Origin: Liquidambar formosana
Taxonomy: Eukaryota; Streptophyta; Magnoliopsida; Saxifragales; Altingiaceae
Length of the DNA stretch: 64,000 nt
Reading direction: 5' to 3'
NCBI GenBank assembly: GCA_039720395.1
Contig: CM077832.1
Coordinates: 11,053,967-11,117,966 of the forward strand
Part shown: positions 46,047 to 57,450 of the stretch, piece after piece
Layout: the number at the start of each line of letters is the position of its first letter
How positions within the stretch are numbered: position 1 is the stretch's first letter
Made by a program: the position numbers and the translations under genes
The notes under the pieces: model-generated
Told to the model about the DNA's origin: nothing
Seen by the model: the letters and a program-made list of their open reading frames with translations, nothing else
Database searches by the model: none

Positions 46047-48290
46047 CCTTTGTATTAACATTATATCGCTTATTCCAATTTTAAACTTTTTTCTAAGTTT
46101 CTAATTTACTACTTAAAAAAAAAATGATTGATTTTATGTCTTTGGTTGATTTTGTGACCTAAGTATTTTTTGCTATAGTATACTTTTTTATTTGATTGTA
46201 ATATAAAAAATAAAAATATGATGGGAACTCTCACTTGCACTTTGTGTCGAATGCTATTGCACTTACAAAATTTTTCACAACTACTTTAGGTTTATTGGGA
46301 CAATTTTGTGTTGTTATTTTTGTAATGGCATCAGTGTTTAGTATTGTGGAGTTTCATCATTATTGCAACAACTTTGATGTTATCGCAACAACTAAAGTCG
46401 AGGCGATATGCCATTTGTTATTATAACTTTCATCAATGCTCATCTCAAGTCTCAACACTGACACCTTTTAAAGAAAATTTGCATATGTCATAGTAGGCTT
46501 TTGAGTGGGTTTTTATGCTTTTGAAGGGCAAGGCAAAAGTGAATTTGGCTAGTTTTAGTTTCACCATAAGTGCTTCAAGTGGATAAGTTTTGGCACTCTA
46601 CCTTGATTTGGATTGTTTGACTATGGCTTTGCATTCTTTACAATCATAAGCTTGATTATGAGGGTCCAAATCAAGGTCTCCATCTCACCTTATTATATAG
46701 GTCAGGGAAATTCTACATTTTTTTACGGTATAGAGAGATGGTATTGGCTCTGTATCATTTGGAATTAAATAAGTTTCAGGACCTTGATTTTTTGGTGTCT
46801 TTTTTTATTTTATTTTAAATGTATTATATTTCAAAAAATAAGACATAACACAATGTATATTCAAACCAATTGTGGGATGTTTGTAAGGGAATTTAAAAAA
46901 ATTGGATCAAATTGGGATCACTCCCATAATGCTATTTGATTTTTTTTCTTTTTGTTTGAAAAACAAAATGCAATTTCAAAACTAATTTGAGGATTTAAAA
47001 AAAAGGGATTATATTAATTAATAATTTAAAGGGTTTCACACTTCATGTAAGTGGGAGGTAATTACGCATAACTAGTTTATGACCCGTGTGCACTGGTAAC
47101 ATTTGAAAAAATAATATATTATCACAAAAATATTTTCTTCCCAAAAATATTTTAGCTAATATTTTAGCTAAATATAAAAACCAATAAATTGTATTTTTAA
47201 TAAAATATTTTTCATTAGCAATGTCAGCATATGGTTTACACTACGAAGCAATGACCTCTCACAAATTCCCCCATACATGCAAGAATTTTAATATCTCTTA
47301 ATTTAATTTTAATCTACTAATTAAAAACCATATGCTGACTTGGCGAGCATATTTGAAATGTTTCTGACTTAACAATGTTGTCGTCGTCGTTGTCGTCGTT
47401 GTTGTTTTTTTTTTCTTTCCTGTTTGGTCTAACTTGACGTTTGTCATGCTTAAACTTAATGGCTGGGTGAATTTCTAGTTTTTATGGTTCATGGGATTTT
47501 ACCTAGGCAAAAAGGCATGCAGTTTCCTATTTATATTTAATTTGAATAGTTGCAATGATTATTTTGATGATACAGATAGCCCTTCATACAACCATTTCAA
47601 ATAGAATATACATGTATATGTGTACCAAGCTATGTTTGGAGAGTAACTATGATTGCACATTTTTTTATCTATAATCATTTTGGAAAGTGTCATTCTTAAT
47701 AGGGGGTAATGAACCCAAAAATGCAGTCAGCTGAGCATTATTTAGGTTGTATGTGGGAATACTATCAATGTAGGATGATCTCAATTTTGTTGCAGATCAG
47801 AGTATCCAATGAGGGATTAACTAGTTGTGGGTTACCACATTTGGCACGGAAAATAAATAAGGCCGCATCCTCATTTTTAGAAATAGGCTTAACTGATTTG
47901 CGGGTGATTGTAGTTCTTTGGAATCGCCCCGTTCCCACGATCAAACAGTCAACAGGGTGGAGTTAGGATTCCACCTCTTTAAAGAAATAAAATAAAATAT
48001 ATGTGAGCACACTCTGCTTAAGAAGTAATAATCAAACCTTAATGGGAATTGCTTCTTAAGTACTAGAGAATATGGAGATTCCATAAAAGCATCTCATGCC
48101 TTAAAAATTTAATGAGTTAGGGTGAGAACTACTCGATGAGAGAGATCTCTTTTTCGATCAAAGCACAAACCAATGACAAGGGATCTTCAAGTGAAGCATC
48201 CCTAGCTAAAAGAAGGGCAAAAACAATAATAATAACATAAAAAATTATTAAAAATTCCTAAATATAAGCAGCATAGGGTCCATTTAACAT
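46047..48290. repeat. Array unit 5 (LEA gene deleted)
   Basis: The spacer is normal through the AAGTGAAGCATCCCTAGCTAAAA block, then stops at GGGTCCATTTA, which in other units lies just downstream of the LEA stop codon, and is fused directly to ACATTCTACTATATCGCTT, the start of the next unit. All three exons, both introns, the promoter and the upstream block are missing, about 1.2 kb. The first unit with the GCTA insertion marker typical of units 5-9. Confidence 0.88.
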
Positions 48291-50534
48291 TCTACTATAT
48301 CGCTTATTCCAATTTTAATCTTCTTTTTTCTATATTTCTAATTTACTATTTAAAAAATAATAATAAATTTTATGTCTTTCGTTGATTTTGTTACCTAAGT
48401 ATTTTTTGCTATAGTAAACTTTTATATTTTATTGTAATATAAAAAATAAAAATAGGATGGGAACTCTCACTTGCACTTCGCATCAAATGTTGTTGCACCT
48501 ATATAATTTATCACAACTACTTTAGGTTTATTGGGACATTTTTGTATCATTATTTCTGTAATGGCATCAGTGTTTAGTATTGCGGAGTTTCATCATTATT
48601 GCAACAACTTTGATGTTATCGCAACGACTACGCCTTTTGTTATTGTAACTCTCATCGATGTTCTTCTCAAGTCTCAACATTGGCACCTTTTAAATAATAT
48701 TTGCACATGCCATAGTAGGCTTGTTAGTGGGTTTTTATGCTTTTGAAGAGCAAGGCAAAAGTGAATTTGGCTAGTTTTGGTTTCACCATGAGTGCTTCTA
48801 GTGGATAAGCTTAGACACACCACCTTGATTTGGATTATTTGACGATGGCTTTGCGTTCCTTACAATCATAAGCTCAATTATGAGAGTCCAAATCAAGGTC
48901 TCCATCTTGCCTTATTATATAAGGCAGGGAAATTATACATTTTTTTAAGGCATAGAGAGATGGTATTGGCTCTGTACCATTTGGAATAAAATAATCTTCG
49001 AGACCTTGATTTTTTGGTGAGTCTTTTTTTTTTTTTAATTAAATTTATTATATTTCAAAAAATAAGACATAACGCAATGTATATTCAAACCAATTGTGGG
49101 ACATTTGTTAGGGAATTTAAAAAAATTGGATCAAATTGGGGTCACTCCCAAAATGCTATTTGATTTTTATTTATTTATTTTTTTTTGGAAAAACAAAATG
49201 CAATTTCATAACTAATTTGGGGATTTTAAAAAAAGGCTTATATTAACTAAGAATTTAAAGGGTTCCACAATTCATGTAAGAGGGGGGTAATTATGTGTAA
49301 CTAGTTTATAACTCGTGCACACGAGTAACATTTGCAAAAGTAATATATTATCAAAAAAATATTTTCTTCCCAAAAATACTTTTGCGAATATTTTAGCTAC
49401 ATATGAAAACTAATAAGTTGTCTTTTTAATAAAATATTTTTCATTGGTAGTGTCAACATATGGTTTACACTACTAAGTAATGACCTCTCATAGATTCCCC
49501 CATACATGCAATAATTTTAATATCCCATAATTTAATTTTAATATACTGATTAAAAACCATATGTTGACTTGGCATGCATATTTGAAATGTTTCTGACCTG
49601 ACAATGTCGTTGTTGTTGTTGTTATTTATTTATTTATTTATTTATTTATTTTCACTTGATGTTTGTCAAGTTTAAACTTAAAGGCTGGGTGAATTTCCAG
49701 TTTTTATGGTTCATGGGCTTTTACCAAGGCAAAAAGGCATGCAGTTCCCCATTTATATATAGTTTGAATAGTTGGAATGATTATTTTGATGATACAAATA
49801 GCCCTTCGTACAACCATTTCATACAGAATATACATGTATATGTGTACTCAACTATGTTTGGAGAGTAACTATGATTGCACATTTTTTATCTATATACACT
49901 TTGGAATGTGCCATTCTTAATAGGTGGTGATGCACCCAAAAATGTAGTCAGCTGAGCATTTTTTAGGTTGTATGTGGGAATAATATCAATGTAGGATAAT
50001 CACAATTTTGTTGCAGATTAGAGTTTCCAAAGAAGGATTAATTGATTGTGGGTTACCACATTTGGGACAGAAAATAAACAAGGATGCCTCCTTATTTTAA
50101 GAAAATCGTAGTTCTGTTACGTTGCCTAGGCTTAACTAATTTGCGGGTGGTTGTAGTTATTTGGAATTCACCCCGTTCCCTTGAACAGTCAACAGGGTGA
50201 AGTCAGGATTCCACGTCTTTAAAGAAATAAAATAAATCATATGTGAGAACACTTGCTTAAGTAATAATCAAACCTTAATGAGAATTGCTTCTTAAGTACT
50301 AGAGAATATGAGGATTCCATAAAAGCATCTCATGCCTAAAAAATTTAATGAGTTAGGGTGAGAACTACTCCATGAGAGAGATCTCTTCTTTGATCAAAGG
50401 ACAAACTAATGACAAGCGATATTCAAGTGAAGCATCCCTAGCTAAAAAAAGGGCAAAAATAATAAGAATAACATAAAAATTATTAAAAATTCCTAATTAG
50501 AAACGGCATGGAATCCATTTAGCTCGACAAAAAT

Positions 50535-51045
50535 TTAGTTGTTCATGCCGGTTGCATCCTTAATGGTATTAGTAGCTCCTTGGGCATTTGCCTTCATTTG
50601 TTGACTAGCCTACACACATTGAAATATTGAAAATATTAATGGGAAGCCTTATGACAGACATTGATAAAAAATGGTTGTTGGAACATAGACTCATCAACTG
50701 CATGGTCTAGTTTGGTGGTTATATAAAAAATCAAGTAACAAAGAATTATTACAACAATTTTATTGTCCTAAAGCACACACACAAATACCATTAATATTTT
50801 TTTAAAAAAAATAATTGAACCTCTTGGCATGATTCCTTAGCAGACTGAACAGTACTGCTCGCCTTGTCCACCATCTTATTACTCTTTTCCTGGAATAAAC
50901 AAATATGAGTATATGACACATCACCTTTAAAAGGGGCATTAGAAGAAGGAGTGTGTGTGAATGTGTGTAGGAAAACTAAGCTGACCTGCACTTGATCCTT
51001 GGCCTCACTAGCGTGGTAACTCATCTTGGTAGAGTTGTCTGCCAT
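50535..51045 (-). CDS. KIN/COR6.6-like LEA protein, copy 6 (intact)
   Basis: Exons are 51045-50986, 50889-50821 and 50609-50535, with introns of 96 and 211 bp, 67 codons plus TAA. Exon 1 reads MADNSTKMSYHASEAKDQVQ, exon 2 EKSNKMVDKASSTVQSAKE then SCQE, exon 3 ASQQMKANAQGATNTIKD then ATGMNN. All splice sites are canonical. The promoter keeps both the TATA box (51142-51149) and an upstream TGACGTGT on the plus strand (51173-51180), that is ACACGTCA on the gene strand, an ACGT-core motif of the kind bound by ABA-responsive bZIP factors. This makes it the best candidate for a stress-inducible copy. Family and role are as for copy 1. Confidence 0.89.
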
Positions 51046-51141
51046 CCTTGGTTTCTTAGAACAAATTACTAATTAAGTTGAAGGTTAAAAAATCTCTAGC
51101 TTTGCTGGTGTTGGTGGTGATGCAAGTATTATAATTGTAAT

Positions 51142-51149
51142 TATTTATA
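51142..51149 (-). promoter_or_regulatory. TATA box of LEA copy 6
   Basis: TATAAATA on the minus strand, about 97 bp upstream of the ATG. Confidence 0.65.
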
Positions 51150-51172
51150 ACTTTAGTGATTAATTCGTTGCT

Positions 51173-51180
51173 TGACGTGT
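51173..51180 (-). promoter_or_regulatory. ACGT-core (ABRE-like) motif of LEA copy 6
   Basis: ACACGTCA on the gene strand, about 25 bp upstream of the TATA box. Among the copies only this one and copy 9 (63867-63874) retain the ACGT core. Binding by bZIP factors is inferred. Confidence 0.4.
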
Positions 51181-53990
51181 GTAAATGCCATGTGGAGTGC
51201 AATTTGACACATTTCACCACATGGTTGGAGTTGGGGCATTTGGCCTTCTCACTCGGTAACTGTTAAGAGTGTTCAATTCAAAGGTAGTTATGGATTTAGA
51301 AGGTTTTGAGGGGCTTCTGTTTCGTGGATTCTTGTTGAACAATGTAATGCGTAAGAGAAAATTTAGGATCTTGTGAATGCCACGCCAACTATTAAATTTA
51401 GACCATTTGATCTTCTACCTGTTGAAATTAAGAAAGGATTATAGTAATGTATTTGATCCATAGTCACCTTCAAGTTGGCTCTCCTATATATTAAACCCTG
51501 CCAAGCTTGGATAAATGACCAATAATAAAACCTTACCATATTTTTATCATGAAATGAATTTAGACCCATTGTTTGATGGTCTCATTTGAATATCCAAGAT
51601 TGCATAATTTTTTGTCATCTAATTTGCATAGTTCATTTAAAAAATTATTCCTTTTTAAAAAATAAAAAATTCATTGTCCATCTCCATCTCTTTATTTATC
51701 TATTTTCTATTTTTGGTAAGATGTTCTTCCACCTTAACTATCCCTTTGTATTAACATTATACTATCGCTTATTCCAATTTTAATATTCTTTTTTCTATGT
51801 TTCTAATTTACTATTTTTTAAAAAATTGATAGATTTTATGTCTTTTGTTGATTTTGTTACCTAAGTATTTTTTGCTATAGTAAACTTTTATATTTTATTA
51901 TAATATAAAAAATAAAAATAGGATGGGAACTCTTACTTGCATTTTGCATCAAATGTTGTTGCACTTATATAATTTATCACAACTAATTTAGGTTTATTGG
52001 GACAATTTTGTGTTATTATTTCTGTAATGGCATTAGTGTTTAGTATTGCGGAGTTTCATCATTATTGTAACAACTTTGATGTTATCACAACGACTACGCC
52101 TTTTGTTATTGTAACTTTCATCGATGTTCATCTCAAGTCTCAACATTGGCACCTTTTAAAGAAAATTTGCATATGCCATAGTAGGCTTTTTAGTGGGTTT
52201 TTATGCTTTTGAAAGGCAGGGCAAAAGTGAATTTGACTAGTTTTGGTTTCACCATGAGTGCTTCAAGTGGATAAACTTTGACACACTACCTTGATTTGGA
52301 TTGTTTGACTATGGCTTTGCATTCTTTACAATCATATATAAGCTCGATTATGAGGGTCCAAATCATGATCTCTATCTCAACTCATTATAAAAGTCAAGGA
52401 AATTCCACATTTTTTTAAGGTATAGAGAGATGGTATTGGCTCTGTATCATTTGGAATTAAATAGGCTTCGGGACCTTGATTTTTTCGGTGAGTCTTTTTT
52501 TTTTTTTTTTTTTTTATAATATTTTTTTATGTTAAATGTATTATATTTCAAAAAATAAGACATAACACAATATATTTTCAAACCAATTGTGGGATGTTTG
52601 TTTAGGAATTTAAAAAAATTGGATCAAATTGGGGTCACTCCTATAATGCTATTTGATTTGGAAAATCAAAATGCAATTTTACCACTGATTTGAGGATTTA
52701 AAAAAAGGGATTACATTAATTAATAATTTAAAGGGTTTCTCAATTCATGTAAGAAGGGAGGTAATTATGCATAACTAGCTTATGACCCGTGTGCACTGGT
52801 AACATTTGCAAAAATAATATATTATAAAATAAAAAAAAATTCCCTAAAAACTTTTTGCTAATATATTAACTACATTGTAAAAACCAATAAATTGTATTTT
52901 TAATAAAATATTTTTCGTTGACAGTGTTGGTATGTGGTTTACACTGCAAAGCCAACAATGAGCTCTCACAGATTCCTCCATACAATAATTTTAATATTTC
53001 AAAATTTAATTTTAATATATTGATTAAAAACCATATGCTGAATTGGCATGCATATTTGAAATGTTTCTGACTTGACAATGTCGTCGTTGTTATTGTTGTT
53101 GTTGTTTTTTTTTTTTTTTTTTTTTTTTTGTACGTTTGTTCTGACTTGACGTTTGTCATGCTTAAATTTAATGGCTGGGTGAAAAAGGCATGCAGTTTCC
53201 CATTTATATATAGTTTGAACAGTTGGAATGATTATTTTGATGATACAGATAGCCCTTCATACAACCATTTCATACAGAATATACTTGTATATGTGTACCC
53301 AGCTATGTTTGGAGAATAACTATGATTGCACATTTCTTATCAATAATCATTTTGGAAAGTGTCATTCTTAATAGGTGGTGATGCACACAAAAATGCAATC
53401 AGCTGAGCATTTTTAGGTTGGATGTGGGAATAATATCCATGTAGGATGATCTCAATTTTGTTGCAGATTAGAGTTTCCAATAAGCGATTAACTGGTTGTG
53501 GGTTACCACATTTGGCATGGAAAATAAACAAGGGCACATCATCATTTTTAGAAAATCATAGTTCTGTTACGTTGCGTGGGCTTAACTAATTTGCGGGTGA
53601 TTGTAGTTATTTGGAATTTACCCTGTTCCCACGAACAGTCGACAGGGTGGAGTTAGGATTCCACGTCTTTAAAGAGGTAAAATAAAATATATGTGAGAAC
53701 ACTCTCCTTAAGAAGTAAAAATCAAACCTTAATGAGAATTGCTTCTTATGTACTAGAGAATATGAAGATTCCATATAAGCATCTCATGCCTCAAAAATTT
53801 AATGAGTCAGGGTGAGAACTACTCCATTAGAGAGATCTCTTCTTTGATCAAAGTACAAACTAATGACAAGCGATCTTTAAGTGAAGCATCCCTAGCTAAA
53901 AAAAGGGCAAAAATAATAATAATAACATAAAAAAATTATTAAAAATTCCTAAATAGAGACGGCATGGGATCCATTTAGCTCGATTAAAAT

Positions 53991-54065
53991 TTAGTTGTTT
54001 ATTCCAGGTGCATCCATAATGGTATCAGCAGTTCCTTGTACCTTAACCTTCATTTATTGACCAGC
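53991..54065 (-). pseudogene. KIN-like LEA, copy 7 (exon 3 only, with stop)
   Basis: Only exon 3 remains. It reads AGQ and then TAA where intact copies have CAA, followed by a recognisable MKVKVQGTADTIMDAPGINN. Exons 1 and 2 have been replaced by the LTR element starting at 54138. It cannot encode a product. Confidence 0.88.
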
Positions 54066-54758
54066 CTACACATAGCAAAATATTCAAAACATTAGTGGGA
54101 AGCCTAAAGGCAGACATTGATAAAAAATGGTTGCTGGTGTGAGGACCTGTTTTCTAAATAGGGATTATTAGGACTTAATATATGATTAGCGTAGTTAATC
54201 CCTTGATTTGTTGTATGACCTCATATGTGGGTAATCCATGTTTATGATAATATGATGTTATTTGTGATTTAATGCTTGTTTTTATACATCAAGTGTTTTA
54301 AGTGTGTGTTTGGCCTTCTTTGCAGTTTTGGGGCTAAGCTGCTAAAATTTGGCTAAGTATTGTGGCAAAATGAATTTTCGTAAATCTTTGTTTTTAAAGA
54401 TAATTTTTGGCGGTAATAGAAGTTTATAATATTATAAGATTTCTATGATTTTATGGGATTTTACTAGCATGTTTGGACTGGGTTGCTCACATGTTTGTTT
54501 TAGGAAAATCTATTCGGGAGACAGATTTTGTACTAAAACTTGGAAATGAGATTTTGATATATTAGGAATTTGATTTTTCTGATATTTTATTTGGATTCCA
54601 ATGGGGGGGGGGTTATTTCCTTATTTTCATTAAATAACTTAAAGTAAATGGATAATATAAGAATAAAGAAGATTACTTAAATGTTTTTAATGAATATAAG
54701 GCTGATATCTATGCTGATGAGGTGTAGATTGACTGACTGTCAATTTTCAGCTACCTGT

Positions 54759-54797
54759 GTGTTTCAAACGTCTGAAACACATTTCAGACGTCTGAAA
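54759..54797. repeat. ACGTCT palindrome pair in the truncated LTR
   Basis: The perfect 16-bp palindrome TTTCAGACGTCTGAAA is at 54782-54797, preceded by the near-palindrome at 54759-54780 (GTGTTTC..GAAACAC arms around AAACGTCT). Partial repeats (TTTTAGATGTCTGAAA and TTTTAGACGTGA) follow to about 54890. Confidence 0.9.
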
Positions 54798-56593
54798 GTT
54801 ACATTCAGATATCTAAAAATTCTAGAGAACTGATGATTTCTGAGGTTTAGTTTTAGATGTCTGAAACTAACTTTTAGACGTGATTGGCAGTTTTTATAAA
54901 GGGTTAAATGACGCATGTGCTCCTACCCTTATATTTTAAGACCCCTTTCATTCGACCTTAGGCCTCATTTTTAGGCCTTCCAACTTAAAAAAGAGGGAGA
55001 GAGAAGTGGAAGAGAAAGAGAAGTGCTGTGGGAAGTTGACAGTGACTCGCCAGGAGCACCGTCGCTCTGATCCGACGCGGGCAAGCGTGAATCTTGCATT
55101 TTTTTTTTACCCTATCTACATGTCTACAATGGTAGTTTTGCATTTCATCACTCATCAATGAGGTAGGGGACATTTTCTCATTTTAACCCATAGATGCATG
55201 GGGGTTTGGGTTTAAATCAAGTAGTTTTACATGTATTTGGTAGTTTTTGCATAAATATCATGCATAGGGTTTATATTTGCTAGGTTTTACAAATTATGGG
55301 AAACCTAGGATTGATTTACATAACCCCTTTTATTATATTCTTGTTAATTGTGATTCTCTTATATATTTATGGGTTTAAATAGGTTGGTTTTAAAACTGTA
55401 TTGGACTATTTTTTGGTGGATATTGGGGGTCACTTTCATACACATGTTTTTGAAACCATTATTTTGAAAAATGGTTGGGAAGTGATACCATGATTTATGG
55501 AATTATTTCATATGGTTTTCAAAGCACAAACCTATTATGTAGGTTTTGGGAAAATTTATATATAATTTTTCTGTTTATATAGGAATTATGAAATTGATAA
55601 ATGAATAGTCAAGTGGTTATGATATGGATGTGATAATAAGGGGCACTTTTCGGTCCCAACGACTGTAGTGTTCCCGAAATGAGGTTATTTTCTAGACTAA
55701 ATCAGATCCATAGTGTTTCCTCATAATGAGGTTACTTTCTAGGTCTAAGTCATAGTGTTTCCTCTTATTTCCGCGCGTGAGGGCCCCATATGACCTAGGG
55801 AGGATTTATCAGTTTGAAAGACTGATGTTATGGATTGCCAGATATGACGGATGATGATTATTGGCTTATAAGGCCGTAATATGGAATTTGGAAAGAATGA
55901 TGATGAATCATAAATAACTTGAGTTATTTCTTACCTTTTTAAAAAAGAAAAAGGAAGTGTTGGTATCAAATGATCTAAACTTCTGCAATTTATTTGATTA
56001 TATTTGTATCAGTTTTATTTACTGAAAACTATATTGCAAACTAATCAATGGTTTTGCAGGACTCCTTGAAAACTAGATAAATTGTTGTTTTTAAAACCTT
56101 GGGTTATTTTGAGAAATGTTTTATTACTGAGCGTGTAGCTCATACCCCCACAGTTTTCTTATAGGTCATATTTTCAAAGCTAAGTTGACCTAGGTTTTGG
56201 GAGCACGTCGGCATACTTGCATTTATAAAGAGAATATTTAAGATAGGCTTTGAGCTTAAGCATGTATTAATTTTAATTTCATGTCCTGTAATAATTAATT
56301 GAGTAGTGGATGCATACTTAAATGAGAGCCATGTGACTATGATACTGCTAGTATATTTCTTTATTTTTGGAATATTGTGTGGATGGCTGGAAATGCTTAT
56401 AAATGTGTTTTCTACAGGTTTTATGACTAGTTGATAACTTGGTATGTCCTATTTACAGACAAGACCATGCTGGACTTTCTCAAAATATTTTCAAAAAAAT
56501 ATTTTTTTTATTATTAAACATCCACCAAACTTGGTTTTAAATGTGGTTTTCTTACTACTTAACTAACGGCCCCCATTTTAGGTTGTTATAGAG

Positions 56594-56605
56594 TGGTATC
56601 AGAAC
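56594..56605 (+). other. Primer-binding-site-like sequence, tRNA-iMet type
   Basis: TGGTATCAGAAC differs by one base from the TGGTATCAGAGC complement of plant initiator tRNA-Met, and lies three bases after the presumed LTR end. Confidence 0.65.
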
Positions 56606-57450
56606 TGGCTAGTAGATCTACATGGGTACATCAAGATATAATGACCGTAGTGAGCATAGAATAATGCATATTCATTGCATGCCTATTCGGCTGAATCTTG
56701 CATATACACCTTGTTGCATGGTATAGTTATAAGAATGCATATACTCATTGCAAACTGGCGAGAGGTAGCATTTAGGATAAGAAATCTATTAAGGACTTAA
56801 GCATATACGTGTGTAAGAACACATATATACATTTGCATGCTGGGTTGGTCATCACCCATAGATTTTGGGGAGTTGAGTGCATAGCATATGCAGCATTTGT
56901 AGCCTAGAGTTTTGGGCTTTATGTGGGTTTCATATGTGGGACATTTGGTCGTCTGACTAGGGTAAATGTTGAGAGTGTTCAATTCAAAGGTAGTTGTGAA
57001 TTTAGAGGGTTTTGAGGGGCTTCTGTTTCATGGATTCTTGTAATTGAACAATGTAATGCCTAAGAGAGAATTTAGGATCTTTTGAATGCCATGCCAACTA
57101 TTAAATTTAGACCATTTGATCGTCTACCTATTGAAATTAAGAAATGATTATAGTAATGTATCTGATCCATAGTCACCTTCAAGTTCGCTCTCCTATATAT
57201 TAAACCCTGCCAAGCTTGGATAAAAGACCAATAAGAAAACCTTGCCATATTTGTATCATGAAGATTATTTAGACCCATTGTTTGATGGTCTCATTAGAAT
57301 ATCCCGGATTGCATAATATTTCGTCATTTGATTTGCATAGTTCATTTAACAAATTATTCTTTTTTAAAAAATAAAAAATTCGTTGTCCATCTCCATCTCT
57401 TTATTTATCTATTTTCTATTTTTGGTAAGATGTTCTTCCACCTGAACTAT

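Larger units (their letters stand above)
48291..51742. repeat. Array unit 6 (contains LEA copy 6)
   Basis: A 3.45-kb unit without insertions. It shares with unit 7 a 15-bp loss in the GCAACGACT..ACGCC region (near 48629 and 52094), indicating that the two units derive from one duplication. A (TTTA)n run lies at about 49625-49650. Confidence 0.88.
54138..56936 (+). mobile_element. Truncated LTR retrotransposon (one LTR, PBS and a short internal piece)
   Basis: It begins TGTGAGGACC within intron 2 of LEA copy 7. An LTR of about 2.45 kb appears to end near 56590 (GTTGTTATA, perhaps a decayed ..TTACA), three bases before TGGTATCAGAAC (56594-56605), a near-match to the initiator-Met tRNA primer-binding site. 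About 330 bp of internal DNA follow before the LEA unit resumes at about 56937. No second LTR, gag or pol. The 3' part of the element and about 0.5 kb of the host unit were deleted. The LTR has the palindromes described at 54759-54797. Probably Ty3 class; lineage uncertain. Confidence 0.72.
51743..57450. repeat. Array unit 7 (LEA copy 7 truncated by an LTR element)
   Basis: Normal spacer and LEA exon 3, then foreign DNA from 54138 to about 56936, then the upstream block of the LEA unit (GGGACATTTGGTCGTCTGACT). Exons 2 and 1 and the TATA region are missing. Shares the 15-bp deletion with unit 6. Confidence 0.87.
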
